This document shows positions 35,343 to 44,531 of a DNA stretch of 64,000 nt, one piece after another. Positions within the stretch are counted from its first letter, which is position 1; each line of letters opens with the position of its first letter. Made by a program: the position numbers and the translations under genes. The stretch is from Corynebacterium uberis (lineage in GTDB: Bacteria > Actinomycetota > Actinomycetes > Mycobacteriales > Mycobacteriaceae), in contig NZ_CP085051.1 in the NCBI RefSeq assembly GCF_020616335.1, forward strand, positions 1,798,001 to 1,862,000, written 5' to 3'. The notes below the pieces were generated by a model. It was not told where the DNA came from. It made no database searches and saw only the letters and a program-made list of their open reading frames with translations.

Positions 35343-35369
35343 GCCACTCGCGCAATTGGCTGCGCAGCG

Positions 35370-37820
35370 CTACTTCTTGGCCTTGCCGCCCTGCTCGAAG
35401 AGGAGATCCAAGCAGGTCACGGCCAGTCGGGCGGCCGAGATGGAAGCAAACAGCGCCGCCACCTGACCCTGGTCACTGCGCGGCAGCAACAGGCCAACCT
35501 CTTCAGTATTTTGGGCCCGAACAATCCAAATGCTGGTTTCTACATCTGGGCTGACCTCCGGGTCGCCGGCAAACACCACCCATTCCCGGCCCGGGTGGTG
35601 CGGATCTTGTTGCACACGGTCAAAGTCCGCCTGCCCCACAACGGTTTTATATTCCGCAGCAACTAAACGATCCAGCGCCTGCGAAAGCGGGCCGACGTGA
35701 TCGTGCGAGAAGAACGCCAGACTGTCATGCTGAGACCCGTCATAGACGTCCAGGCTGTATTCGCCCGCCTCGCCGGGCTGGGCGGGGAAGATGGCGAGCT
35801 CCTTGGAATCGGTCAGCGCCCAGGAGCGCACGGGCTTGACTTTGCCCTCCGCGCCGTCCTTGTGCGCAGGCTGCGCCGGCTGTTCGCCCACCGCCTGCTG
35901 CTGTTGGGCTTGCCGCGCCTTTTCTTCCTCCTCGCGCTGCCTGCGGGCCTTGCTTGCCGACGCCGCCCGCAGCACCTCCGCAGGCTCCACCACCTGGGCG
36001 GGAATCACCGTCGCGGACGACTCGTCTGGTGCGGGAGCTTCAGCAGGTGCGGAGGTTTCAGCAGGTGCGGGGGCTTCAGCGTGGTCAGAAGCCTCAACCG
36101 GTGCGGATTCGACCTCATCGCGGGAAACCGCAGTGGCGCCAGTACTCGGCGCGGGCGCTGCCGCGGAGCCCTCTGGAGCGTCGGTGGCCCCGGCGGTTTC
36201 GGTGGAGGCTGTGGCCTCACCGGCCTGGCCGAGCTCGGGGCCCGCGGCGGGAACGTCCGGCTGTGCAGCCTCGGGGGCGTCGCTAGCGGCAGGCGCGGCG
36301 GGCGCTGGGGGCGTTGAAGGGGCCTGCGGTGCGGGGCCGGCGGCGGCGTCGATAAGCCGCTGCGCCTGCGCATCGGTGAGGGCGTAGCGGGTGATCAGCT
36401 CCTCGACTCGCGCCTGGGCGAGGCTACGATAGTCCTCCCCCACGTTGGCCGCCCGGGCGACGTTATCGGCCACCAGGTCAAGGTTTTCGCCGGCGCGCCC
36501 GCGGGCGAGGGCGTACTCCGCGCCACGCAGGTAAGCGTTGATGCGGTTGTGCACCCCCACCTGGTCAACATGCTCACGCCAGTCCGGCGCTTGGGCGCGC
36601 GGGAAACCGTAGTTGGCGTCGGCTGTGTCCGCCTCCATGAGCATGGCCCACTTGAGGCGATCCAGCTTCGCCGAGGGGGCCGCGGCGGCCGCGTAGGCGT
36701 CCAGGAAGGCGCGGGCCTCGGTGTGGGTGTCCTCCCCGGTGCGGGCGCCGACGTCGAGAAGCAGCGCGTAGTGGCCCCCGGAGGGGTAATCGTTAAACAA
36801 TCGGGTGGCAAAGTCGAGAGTTTGGTCCCGCATGCCCAGCCCCAGCATGTGATCGGCAATCCAATGCGGATCGAATTCCTGGTGGCTCGACGATTGCAAG
36901 CCCATGCGATTATGGGGCGTCCAGTTGCTGGCGATGAACGCAAAAATCTCGCGCGCACGATCATCCAGCATCGCCGACTCACAACGCAACAGGGCCTGCT
37001 GATACTTACCCTGATCCTGAAGAATATCCACCTCAGCAGCGGCATCGTCGAGCGCCTTGGCCACCTCTAGTCGCAGCGTGGTGTCCTTGAGTAGTCGAGC
37101 ATTGCGCTCCACCCGGGCCAGCGCGGCGCCATCTAAAAAGTCCAGGTGATCCGCAATGCGCACCGACCCCAAACGCGGACTATCTGCCTTCATGCCCACC
37201 AGCCAATCCGCAATCTCCGCGGGCTGCTGGGGATACGTGCGGCACACATCCACGTGCAGCGTCGAGGCCTCAATAAGGAAGCGCGAAAACAGCGGCCGGA
37301 AAGTAAAGGCCTGCCCGTCAGTCGCGTTCACCGCGCTCATCAGCGCCCGCAACCGGGGACCAAGATCACAATTACGCCCCGCGTGATGAGCCGACGCAAG
37401 CAGATCAAAAGCCTTAATAATCAGCGCATCCGCGCCCGGCTGTTCCTCATACACCCCCGCCACGGCCGCATCCACCGCCTGCGAAACCAGCGCATCTACC
37501 GCACTATCAGAACCCAACACCAGCATGACGTCGCGCTCCACCCCACCCCGGGACTCCGGGTTTTGGTGGGTCTGGAGGAAACGCACCGCCTCGACCAATT
37601 GGGAACGCGAAGCATCAGCTACCGCCTGGTCAGCGGCGCGACGCAGGTATTGCTCCTGTTCATCAGAATCACCATCCCCGCGGTGGCCCCCCGAACCTCC
37701 CGCGGCGACGTGGCCGGAATCCACGGCCTCGCCTTCTACAAGGTCAAAAAGGTCATCCGGGTTTTCCTGACCGGGTGCGGCAGATGTTGTGCCTGCGGCC
37801 TGCTCCGAAGCTAAATGCAT
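35370..37820 (-). CDS. Large unknown protein with Ala/Pro-rich linker
   Basis: The 816-residue cytoplasmic protein has no signal or membrane segment. Residues 1-55 are acidic and low-complexity. About 55-470 is a mostly helical region that looks like TPR/HEAT-type helices. From 470 to 640 it is an Ala/Pro/Glu-rich linker with imperfect repeats (APAET, SAPAEA, PAPDE). A short basic coiled coil follows (KARRQREEEEKARQ), and the last 165 residues form a compact alpha/beta domain. No catalytic motif is seen. An exact iterated 13-mer (36345) lies at the start of the linker. It ends with its own terminator and lies downstream of lepA on the same strand after a 279-bp gap. Confidence 0.85.
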   Translation of the reverse strand: MHLASEQAAGTTSAAPGQENPDDLFDLVEGEAVDSGHVAAGGSGGHRGDGDSDEQEQYLRRAADQAVADASRSQLVEAVRFLQTHQNPESRGGVERDVMLVLGSDSAVDALVSQAVDAAVAGVYEEQPGADALIIKAFDLLASAHHAGRNCDLGPRLRALMSAVNATDGQAFTFRPLFSRFLIEASTLHVDVCRTYPQQPAEIADWLVGMKADSPRLGSVRIADHLDFLDGAALARVERNARLLKDTTLRLEVAKALDDAAAEVDILQDQGKYQQALLRCESAMLDDRAREIFAFIASNWTPHNRMGLQSSSHQEFDPHWIADHMLGLGMRDQTLDFATRLFNDYPSGGHYALLLDVGARTGEDTHTEARAFLDAYAAAAAPSAKLDRLKWAMLMEADTADANYGFPRAQAPDWREHVDQVGVHNRINAYLRGAEYALARGRAGENLDLVADNVARAANVGEDYRSLAQARVEELITRYALTDAQAQRLIDAAAGPAPQAPSTPPAPAAPAASDAPEAAQPDVPAAGPELGQAGEATASTETAGATDAPEGSAAAPAPSTGATAVSRDEVESAPVEASDHAEAPAPAETSAPAEAPAPDESSATVIPAQVVEPAEVLRAASASKARRQREEEEKARQAQQQQAVGEQPAQPAHKDGAEGKVKPVRSWALTDSKELAIFPAQPGEAGEYSLDVYDGSQHDSLAFFSHDHVGPLSQALDRLVAAEYKTVVGQADFDRVQQDPHHPGREWVVFAGDPEVSPDVETSIWIVRAQNTEEVGLLLPRSDQGQVAALFASISAARLAVTCLDLLFEQGGKAKK

Positions 37821-37970
37821 GCCAGTTATTCTAGCCTGACTTCATCCGCACCCGTGGTGGGCGGTCCCCACCACAATCAGCTTTGGTCTAGTTGGCTGTA
37901 ATCCCCACTGCGGCGCCCATGCCCACGCGACTTCCCGCTCACTATCGCGATACGCCTGTGCGCGCCTTCA

Positions 37971-38005
37971 GCCGGACTTCAGTCGGCCGGTGGCCGGACT
38001 TCAGT
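37971..38005. repeat. Short direct repeat in the lepA downstream gap
   Basis: GCCGGACTTCAGT occurs at 37971-37983 and 37993-38005, separated by GGCCGG-rich sequence. The remaining gap between lepA and the 816-residue gene (37821-38099) is GC-rich with small inverted repeats and no T-run terminator. Confidence 0.6.
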
Positions 38006-38099
38006 TATTGTTCACACGGCCGACGGCCGGTCTGCGAGCGGTCTGCGGCCGCTGGTCAGTTGGTGGTCAGCTCGTAAGCAGTTTTCGGTTGCCCCGTGA

Positions 38100-39950
38100 C
38101 TAGCCTTCATCCGTGGACAACGCCGCCACAAAGGCCTCCTGCGGCACGTTGACCGAGCCGATGGACTTCATGCGCTTCTTGCCTTCCTTCTGCTTTTCCA
38201 GCAGCTTGCGCTTGCGGGAAATATCGCCGCCGTAGCACTTGGACAGCACGTCCTTGCGCAGCGCCTTGATGTTTTCGCGCGAGATGATCTTTGACCCAAT
38301 GGCCGCCTGCACAGGAACCTCAAACTGCTGGCGAGGGATGATCTGCTTGAGCTTCTTGGTCATCTTGTTGCCATAGAACTGCGCGTTGTCGCGGTGCACG
38401 ATGGCGCTAAACGCATCCACCGGCTCGCCCTGGAGCAAGATGTCCACCTTGACCAGGTCCGCTTCCTGCTCGCCAGCCTCCTCATAGTTCAGTGAGGCGT
38501 AGCCCTTGGTGCGGGACTTGAGCATGTCAAAGAAGTCAAAAATGATCTCGCCGAGTGGCATGACATAGCGCAGCTCAACCCGATCCTCGGACAGGTAGTC
38601 CATGTTTTTCATCTGCCCGCGCCGCGATTGGCATAGCTCCATAGTTGGGCCAACAAAATCCGCGGGGACGATGATGGTCATGTCCACGATGGGCTCGTAG
38701 ATCTCTCGCATCTTGCCGCCCGGCCAGTCCGCCGGGTTGTGCACCAGATGCTCCGAGCCGTCTTCCGCGATGACGCGATAGGTCACCGACGGGGCGGTGG
38801 AAATGAGATCAAGGTCAAACTCGCGTTCTAGGCGGGCGCGGGTGATCTCCATGTGCAGCAGGCCCAAGAATCCGCAGCGGAACCCAAAGCCCAGGGCCAC
38901 CGAGGTCTCCGGCTCGAAGGTCAGCGAGGCGTCATTGAGCTGGAGCTTATCCAGCGCGTCGCGCAGTGCGGGGAAGTCCTGCTGGGAGATGGGAAACAGG
39001 CCCGAGTAGACCATGGGCGCCGGGTCCTCATAGCCCTGCAGGGGTTCTTCCGCCCCCTTGGCCGCCCAGGTGACCGTATCGCCCACCTTGGTCTCACGCA
39101 CGTCCTTCACGCCCGTGATCAGGTAGCCCACCTCGCCGGGGCCCAACCCCTCACACTTCTTTGGGGTGGGTGAGACGATGCCAATTTCTAACAACTCATG
39201 GACCGCGCCGGTAGACATCATGCGCACCTTCTGGCGCGGGGTGAGCCGCCCGTCGACCATGCGGATGTAGGTGACCACCCCGCGGTAGGTGTCATACACG
39301 GAGTCAAAGATCATGGCACGCGCCGGCGCATCCGCGCTGGCGTCCTCTGCCTGCGGGGCGGGGATCAGCTCGCAGACGCGATCGAGCAGCTCGGACACGC
39401 CCTCGCCGGTCTTGCCGGAAACGCGCAGCACGTCGCCAGGCTCGCAGCCGATGATGTTGGCGATCTCAGCGGAGTACTTCTCCGGGTCCGCCGCAGGCAG
39501 GTCAATCTTGTTGAGGACGGGGATGATCTCTAGATCTTTATCCATCGCCATGTAGAGGTTGGCCAGCGTTTGTGCCTCGATGCCTTGGGCGGCGTCGACA
39601 AGCAAAATAGCACCCTCGCACGCGGCGAGCGCCCGGGAGACCTCGTAGGTGAAGTCCACGTGGCCGGGGGTATCAATCATCTGCAAAACCAGCTGCTCGC
39701 CGGCGCACGCCCCCGAACGCGGCACCCACGGCAAGCGCACGTTCTGCGCCTTGATAGTGATGCCGCGCTCGCGCTCAATATCCATATTGTCCAGGTATTG
39801 GTCGCGCATGTCGCGCGCGTCCACCACGTTAGAAAGCTGCAGAATCCGGTCGGCCAACGTGGATTTGCCGTGGTCGATGTGTGCGATGATGCAGAAATTG
39901 CGGATCCGCGTGGGGTCCGTAAACGTGGTCTCAGCAAAATTGCCGGGCAT
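38100..39950 (-). CDS. lepA: Elongation factor 4 (back-translocating GTPase)
   Basis: The 616-residue translational GTPase acts on the ribosome. The G1 motif AHIDHGKST (near residue 24), G3 DTPGHVDF and G4 NKIDLP are present, followed by domain II, EF-G-like domains III and V, and the LepA-specific C-terminal domain with the basic end [20 protein letters not shown]. The ATG at 39950 gives the usual length for the genus, and a longer frame to 39998 is not supported. Divergent from the PemK-like gene. Confidence 0.97.
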   Translation of the reverse strand: MPGNFAETTFTDPTRIRNFCIIAHIDHGKSTLADRILQLSNVVDARDMRDQYLDNMDIERERGITIKAQNVRLPWVPRSGACAGEQLVLQMIDTPGHVDFTYEVSRALAACEGAILLVDAAQGIEAQTLANLYMAMDKDLEIIPVLNKIDLPAADPEKYSAEIANIIGCEPGDVLRVSGKTGEGVSELLDRVCELIPAPQAEDASADAPARAMIFDSVYDTYRGVVTYIRMVDGRLTPRQKVRMMSTGAVHELLEIGIVSPTPKKCEGLGPGEVGYLITGVKDVRETKVGDTVTWAAKGAEEPLQGYEDPAPMVYSGLFPISQQDFPALRDALDKLQLNDASLTFEPETSVALGFGFRCGFLGLLHMEITRARLEREFDLDLISTAPSVTYRVIAEDGSEHLVHNPADWPGGKMREIYEPIVDMTIIVPADFVGPTMELCQSRRGQMKNMDYLSEDRVELRYVMPLGEIIFDFFDMLKSRTKGYASLNYEEAGEQEADLVKVDILLQGEPVDAFSAIVHRDNAQFYGNKMTKKLKQIIPRQQFEVPVQAAIGSKIISRENIKALRKDVLSKCYGGDISRKRKLLEKQKEGKKRMKSIGSVNVPQEAFVAALSTDEG

Positions 39951-40111
39951 AAATGGAGCGATCCCTTCGATCAAAGTGACCGTACTGACTCTACCCAACC
40001 CGGCGGTATATCCTAACCAGTAGCAGCACCGAGCAGCACCGTTGCTGAGAAGACTATGCCGTATCTATCCCGTTCTATCCCGTCAAGATGCTGGATTGAC
40101 CTGACGCAACC

Positions 40112-40696
40112 ATGACCTCCTCACCGGAATCCTCCACCCCGGGCCCGCACCGCGGGGTGTTTCGCACGCTTATCGACGCCGCGTCACGCCTGCTCCCCGG
40201 CCACTCCGCCCCGCCCCTGCAAGCAGGACTCGACCGCATCAACTCCCGGCTCGGATTCGGCGACGACCCCGACGAGCCCACCGCACAACACCAGCCCACC
40301 GACATCACCGTGGCCAATACCGCCGACCACGCCCGCGGCCTGTACTACGCCCCCGACATGGACGGCCAGCCCGAACCCGGCGAAGTGGTGTGGGTCTGGG
40401 CACCCTCCGACGGCGCGGAGGCGACCCTGCGCAACCGCGCCATCCTGGTCGTTGGCCACAACCCCTACACCGTCCTCGGCCTACTGATCTCCCCCAACCC
40501 AGAGCACGCAGACGATGACATGTGGCTCGACATCGGCGCCGGCGAATGGGACGAGGCCGGCCGCGACTGCTGGGTGCGCCTCGACCGCGTCCTGGAGGTC
40601 TCCCACCTGGACATCCGCCGCCAAGGAGCGTTCTTTCCGCAGCGACGTTTCGAGCGCGTGGCCGCCAAGCTGCGCGACAACTTTGGCTGGACCTGA
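40112..40696 (+). CDS. PemK/MazF-like protein next to lepA
   Basis: The 194-residue product has an N-terminal 65-residue variable part and then a PemK-like beta-barrel domain: PGEVVWVWAPSDG, RNRAILVVGHN, TVLGLLISPNP, then DCWVRLDRVLEV and FPQRRFERVAAKLRDNFGW at the end. Canonical members are mRNA endoribonucleases of toxin-antitoxin pairs. Here no antitoxin gene lies next to it, and the position between lepA and rpsT looks like core genome, so it may act as a housekeeping or RNA-binding protein rather than a toxin. It contains an exact iterated 13-mer at 40168. Confidence 0.7.
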   Translation: MTSSPESSTPGPHRGVFRTLIDAASRLLPGHSAPPLQAGLDRINSRLGFGDDPDEPTAQHQPTDITVANTADHARGLYYAPDMDGQPEPGEVVWVWAPSDGAEATLRNRAILVVGHNPYTVLGLLISPNPEHADDDMWLDIGAGEWDEAGRDCWVRLDRVLEVSHLDIRRQGAFFPQRRFERVAAKLRDNFGWT

Positions 40697-41023
40697 CCTG
40701 AGCCGGCGCTGCTGACCTGAGCTGGCGGTGCTGTGTGCTGACGCTGCTGTGTGCTGGCGTGGCTAGCTTGAGCCGGCGCTGTTGACATGAGCTCGCGGTG
40801 CTCGGATGCGCTGCTGGCATGCGTTGGTTCTTGGGGCGGTTGGAAGCGAGCGCCGATTGCTGGTAACGTATCCGCAGTTGTCTGCATAACGGCCGCGCTG
40901 GACTCGGCGGTCAGGACCTTGGGTCCGCAAGATTCGGCGCCCAGCATGCTGCTGGAGCGTACCCGGGATGCAGGCGCAGTAATCGAGTAGTTTCATCGAC
41001 ACCAAGAGGTAAGAAGACTTTTC
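40697..41023. other. Repeat-containing gap before rpsT
   Basis: A 34-bp direct repeat, about 85% identical by eye, occurs at 40699-40732 and 40769-40802. Between them CTGCTGTGTGCTG is partly repeated. The stretch from 40810 to 41023 holds the rpsT promoter region and its ribosome site (AAGAAGAC 6 nt before the ATG). No gene is seen. Confidence 0.6.
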
Positions 41024-41287
41024 ATGGCTAATATCAAGTCTCAGAAAAAGCGCGTGCTGACCAACGAGAAGCGCCGTCAGCGCAACCAGGCCGTGCGTTC
41101 CCGCGTGCGCACGGAGATCCGCAAGTTCCGTGAGATCGCCGCCACCGGCGACAAGGACGCCGCCGAGGCTCAGCTGCGCCTGGCCTCCAAGACCCTGGAC
41201 AAGGCTGTGAGCAAGGGCGTCTACCACCGCAACAATGCGGCCAACAAGAAGTCCAAGATGGCCCTGGTGTTCAACAAGCTCAGCTAG
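41024..41287 (+). CDS. rpsT: 30S ribosomal protein S20
   Basis: The 87-residue basic helical protein binds 16S rRNA early in assembly. It opens [19 protein letters not shown] and ends [19 protein letters not shown], the conserved S20 pattern. It is followed by a strong terminator at 41333. Confidence 0.98.
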   Translation: MANIKSQKKRVLTNEKRRQRNQAVRSRVRTEIRKFREIAATGDKDAAEAQLRLASKTLDKAVSKGVYHRNNAANKKSKMALVFNKLS

Positions 41288-41332
41288 GACCCTTCGGCTC
41301 CTTTGGGCGCGAGACTCTGCGCGCCTGACTTA

Positions 41333-41374
41333 CCGCCCCACCGGTGATTTCACCGGCTCGGGGCGGTTTTGTTT
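41333..41374 (+). terminator. Rho-independent terminator after rpsT
   Basis: CCGCCCC pairs with GGGGCGG around an inner ACCGGTG/CACCGGC stem and an ATTT loop, and TTTTGTTT follows. It lies 46 nt after the rpsT stop. Confidence 0.92.
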
Positions 41375-41472
41375 GCTTGGGGCCTGTGCTGGAACCCCAG
41401 AACTAGCCTGCGCGAATGGCGCAGACTAGTTATCGTGCTCCGGGGTTTGACTCGGCCACGGTGCTACCGGGT

Positions 41473-43395
41473 CTAGTCGCGTACCCACGCCCCGATCACG
41501 CCGGGCACCACCGGCTCCGGGTCACCCAACAGCGCCTTCAAATTACCCTTACGCTCAACCTTGCTGGTCACCGCCTTAACCGGGCCGCGCTTCTTATTCT
41601 GCGCACCAGGGTTTGCCGCGCCCATCATCGGAACCATCCCACGACCAGCACTCGCGCTTCTCGACGCCCCCACTCCCGCAGCCCCTGCGATTCCCTGCGG
41701 GGTGCCGGGGCCACCACCTAAAGCGCTGCCCGCGAAAGAACCACCGGAGCCAGGCATCCCTGCCCGCAGGCCAGCACCAAGACCAGCACCACCCAGCCCG
41801 GCACCACCCAGCCCGGCGCCCATTCCGGCACCACCGGGTAGGCCTACCTGCCCGGCCCCAAACACCGAACCAGCCCCCGGCGACATCGCACCACCACCAA
41901 CCCCCGGCGTGCGGTGCACCGGATACCCACCAGCACCCGCAAGACCTGCGGCCATCGGCCCCATCGGGGCGAGCGGTACTCCTGTTGAGGACGCATGCGT
42001 GCCCACCTGGTGAGCACCAATTCCCCCACCACTGCTGCCGACTACTCGTGGAGCGCCACCAGTTTGGCCCTGCTGGTTTGCACCACCCATACCGGCTAGC
42101 GGGGAAGTTGCAGTCCCGCCTGGGTGTGCCTGGGGACCGGGCGCGCTGCCGAGTTGTGTGCCGGCCTGGCGAACTGCGTGCTCGCCGCCGGCCCCGACTG
42201 CGTTAGCTGCCTGCTGTGCTGCTTGGCCGGCTTGGTGTGCTGTTTGGCCTGCTTGTTGGGTCAGGCCTTGTGCGCCGTGTGTTGCTTGCGTTGCTGCTGA
42301 TTCTGCCCCAGCGGCCGTGGTTGTTGCCGAGTTCGCGCCGATGCGCTCGGCATGCTGAAGATTATTGTGCACTTCCTCAAACCGCGCCTGCGGATTCTCG
42401 GAGACATACCTGGCCGTATCAACCAACCGATCTAAGGCTTTTTGACCAGCCGGTACCAACTCTGCCGGATCATAGGTTTTCTTCGCCCCTGGGATTGCGC
42501 TCATATCCAACCCCAACAAAGCACCGACATTTATGTGAGAATCGAGGTCCATCAAGTTATTCACCGGAGGTATCGCCGCAGCCAGCATCGGCGTAAATGC
42601 GCCAGGGAAGGACTGCAAAAAGGAGGCTTCAGCTTGCAAGCGAAGCTCTACGTCCGGAATGGCATTAATCGCGCTGGCGGCAGATTGCACGGCTGAGGCA
42701 CCTGCCGAGTGCGCAGCAACAAGACCTTCGGTGGCGCTACCTACCAATGCAGCATTGGTGGCAAAGGCACGTCCGTTATTAGCTACCTGGGCAATATGAG
42801 CAGCTGCCTTGGTAAACACCAGCCCGTGGTTGTGGGCTGACAGGCTGATAGCAACGCTTGCTAGCCCTGCGGCAACCTTGCCAATCTCTGCGGCCATCTG
42901 TGCCCAGGTTGCTGCTGATTGTGTGGCCTGGTGCACCTGCGTGGCAGCAAAGCTAGCGGACAGCTGGGCCAGGGATGTTGCCGGGGCGACGAGAGGTGGA
43001 GTGAACACGAAGGGCTCGATGGTCTTCGGAGGTCGTGGCGGGAAGACCACTCCGGTGTGTTGAGCGAGGTGGCCAGCAGCCCTATCTGCATGGGCAAGCG
43101 CCTGGGCGACCAGGTGATCCTGTCCGGTTAGGGCATCGATGCTGGCTTTCAGTGCTTGGTTCAGCCAGCGCACTTGCGCGGCGTAACCGGTCAACACGCG
43201 CAGGGCAGATCCGGGTGCCCCTTTAAGGATCGCTCCGTGGTTGATACCGAGCTGGTCGAGACCAGAGACGGTAGAAAACGAACCATTGATCGTGGCGGTC
43301 AGTGACCTTTGAGATGCACGGAAGGCTCCACGATGGTGCAAACGTATTTCTTGACCGCACTTTGCCGAGGCCGTGAGGCTCACGTCAATTTCCAT
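41473..43395 (-). CDS. PPE-like / T7SS-associated Gly-Ala-rich protein
   Basis: The 640-residue product begins without a signal peptide. Residues 1-120 form a helical region with a WLNQALKASI hairpin-like segment, and about 130-290 is an Ala-rich helical domain reminiscent of WXG100/PPE-type proteins. From 340 to 600 the chain is Gly/Ala/Pro/Gln-rich and flexible, and it ends in a basic tail (KKRGPVKAVTSKVERKGN). That layout resembles PPE-like substrates of type VII secretion. The ATG overlaps the stop of the DUF3558-type lipoprotein gene as TAATG with AAGGGGGA upstream, so the two are translationally coupled. Export by type VII is inference; no ESX genes lie in this window. Confidence 0.65.
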   Translation of the reverse strand: MEIDVSLTASAKCGQEIRLHHRGAFRASQRSLTATINGSFSTVSGLDQLGINHGAILKGAPGSALRVLTGYAAQVRWLNQALKASIDALTGQDHLVAQALAHADRAAGHLAQHTGVVFPPRPPKTIEPFVFTPPLVAPATSLAQLSASFAATQVHQATQSAATWAQMAAEIGKVAAGLASVAISLSAHNHGLVFTKAAAHIAQVANNGRAFATNAALVGSATEGLVAAHSAGASAVQSAASAINAIPDVELRLQAEASFLQSFPGAFTPMLAAAIPPVNNLMDLDSHINVGALLGLDMSAIPGAKKTYDPAELVPAGQKALDRLVDTARYVSENPQARFEEVHNNLQHAERIGANSATTTAAGAESAATQATHGAQGLTQQAGQTAHQAGQAAQQAANAVGAGGEHAVRQAGTQLGSAPGPQAHPGGTATSPLAGMGGANQQGQTGGAPRVVGSSGGGIGAHQVGTHASSTGVPLAPMGPMAAGLAGAGGYPVHRTPGVGGGAMSPGAGSVFGAGQVGLPGGAGMGAGLGGAGLGGAGLGAGLRAGMPGSGGSFAGSALGGGPGTPQGIAGAAGVGASRSASAGRGMVPMMGAANPGAQNKKRGPVKAVTSKVERKGNLKALLGDPEPVVPGVIGAWVRD

Positions 43396-44018
43396 TATTC
43401 CCCCTTGAGATATTTGATGAGTGCTGAGTGCTTTTCTATCAGGATCCGGCAGGCCCCTTGTTTATCTTGTTCCCCTTCACTTTCAAAGTCTAGAGTCCAT
43501 CGCCCCCTGCTCGTCATCACACTTGTGACACACTCAGATGGTGGACTGTCCGGGTATGTCAAGATGTCGATATCTACCCCAAAAGCGCTCGTAGCTGGCT
43601 CAATCACAATGCCACCTTTTGGCGCATCCCGATCTTGGAGTGTATTGACAGTAATTCCAAATACATGGAAATTTGGATGCCCGGGTTCCTCGCTATATAA
43701 GCATCCGTGATCACCGCCAATAGAGGAGGCCTGACCCTGTATCTCCCCCATTCCCAGCTCTCGATACACCTCGGCCGGGATCTCCTCGCAAGGCTTGAAC
43801 AGCTGAAAGTCCGGAGCGTTGGCGTCGAAAGGACCAAACTCGATGGGCGCCGTTAGCCCTGCGGGCATCGTAGTTTGCCGGGTTTGCCTCGACGTATCGG
43901 TGGCCTGAGGTGCGGGGGTTTGGTCTGGCTGGGCCAGTTGGTCCGGCTGACCTGTGCAGCCAGCACACATCATGCCGCCAGCTATGAGGCCAAGTGTGAT
44001 GAGGTGGGTAGGTTTCAT
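43395..44018 (-). CDS. DUF3558-type lipoprotein
   Basis: The 207-residue lipoprotein has a signal with lipobox CAGC (lipidated Cys21) and a 35-residue Pro/Thr/Gln linker. The domain after it has the layout of DUF3558: FKPCEEIPAEVYRELGMGE, then a second Cys in HGCLYSEEPGH, and a late Cys pair (SECVTSV, GACRILIEK). Its stop overlaps the start of the PPE-like gene, so the two act together, probably at the outer face of the membrane. The function of the family is unknown. Confidence 0.75.
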   Translation of the reverse strand: MKPTHLITLGLIAGGMMCAGCTGQPDQLAQPDQTPAPQATDTSRQTRQTTMPAGLTAPIEFGPFDANAPDFQLFKPCEEIPAEVYRELGMGEIQGQASSIGGDHGCLYSEEPGHPNFHVFGITVNTLQDRDAPKGGIVIEPATSAFGVDIDILTYPDSPPSECVTSVMTSRGRWTLDFESEGEQDKQGACRILIEKHSALIKYLKGE

Positions 44019-44118
44019 GGGCGCCTCCTGGAAAGGACGTCTACTGGATCCGTTCCTTCATTTGACTGCCCTGGCCCATAAGCGGTTCCCGGACCTATCG
44101 CCCGGGGGGTGATTCGAC

Positions 44119-44275
44119 ACCCCCACACCTAGCTCCCCGGCCAGCCACCCGGCCCCACAAACCGCCGCAGCATTCGAACATGTCGTCACCTGCCGCGGAA
44201 ACTAAATTCTGACCTGCGGAAACGCACCGGCCAAAAAATCCGTGCAGACATCAGACAACCTAGTGGCCGTAGTAT
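44119..44275. repeat. 157-bp direct repeat, copy 1
   Basis: This copy matches 44324-44482 with only a few substitutions and a two-base length difference. It begins ACACCCCCACACCTAGCTCC and includes a CATTCGAACATG core. Confidence 0.9.
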
Positions 44276-44323
44276 CACACCTTAGGTCCAAGACAGCACC
44301 CCCGCGCACAGCGGCACCCGCCA

Positions 44324-44482
44324 ACACCCCCACACCTAACTCCCCAGCCAGCCACCCGCCCCCACAAACCGCCGCAGCATTCGAACATGTCGTCACCTGC
44401 CGCGGAAACTAAATTCTGACCTGCGGAAACGCACCGGCCAAAAAATCCGTGCAGACATCAGACAACCTAGCGGCCGCCGCGG
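44324..44482. repeat. 157-bp direct repeat, copy 2
   Basis: Second copy, offset 205-207 bp from the first and in the same orientation. The 48-bp spacer between the copies is unrelated to the repeat. Confidence 0.9.
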
Positions 44483-44531
44483 CACACATTAACGCGAACG
44501 CAGCAGCAGCAGCACCACCACACCCAGTCGC

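Larger units (their letters stand above)
44019..44531. other. Non-coding gap with duplicated 157-bp block
   Basis: The gap between the lipoprotein gene and the LysE-family gene is mostly filled by two near-identical copies of one block (listed separately). No intact gene is seen. On the minus strand each copy reads LSDVCTDFLAGAFPQVRI, then a TAG, then NAAAVCGGGWLAGELGVGV, so the blocks may descend from a small gene. A GCA run lies at 44499-44514. Confidence 0.6.

Noticed and set aside
37971..38005. Possible CRISPR-like repeat
   Set aside because: Only two 13-bp copies with a 9-bp spacer exist, and no cas gene is present.
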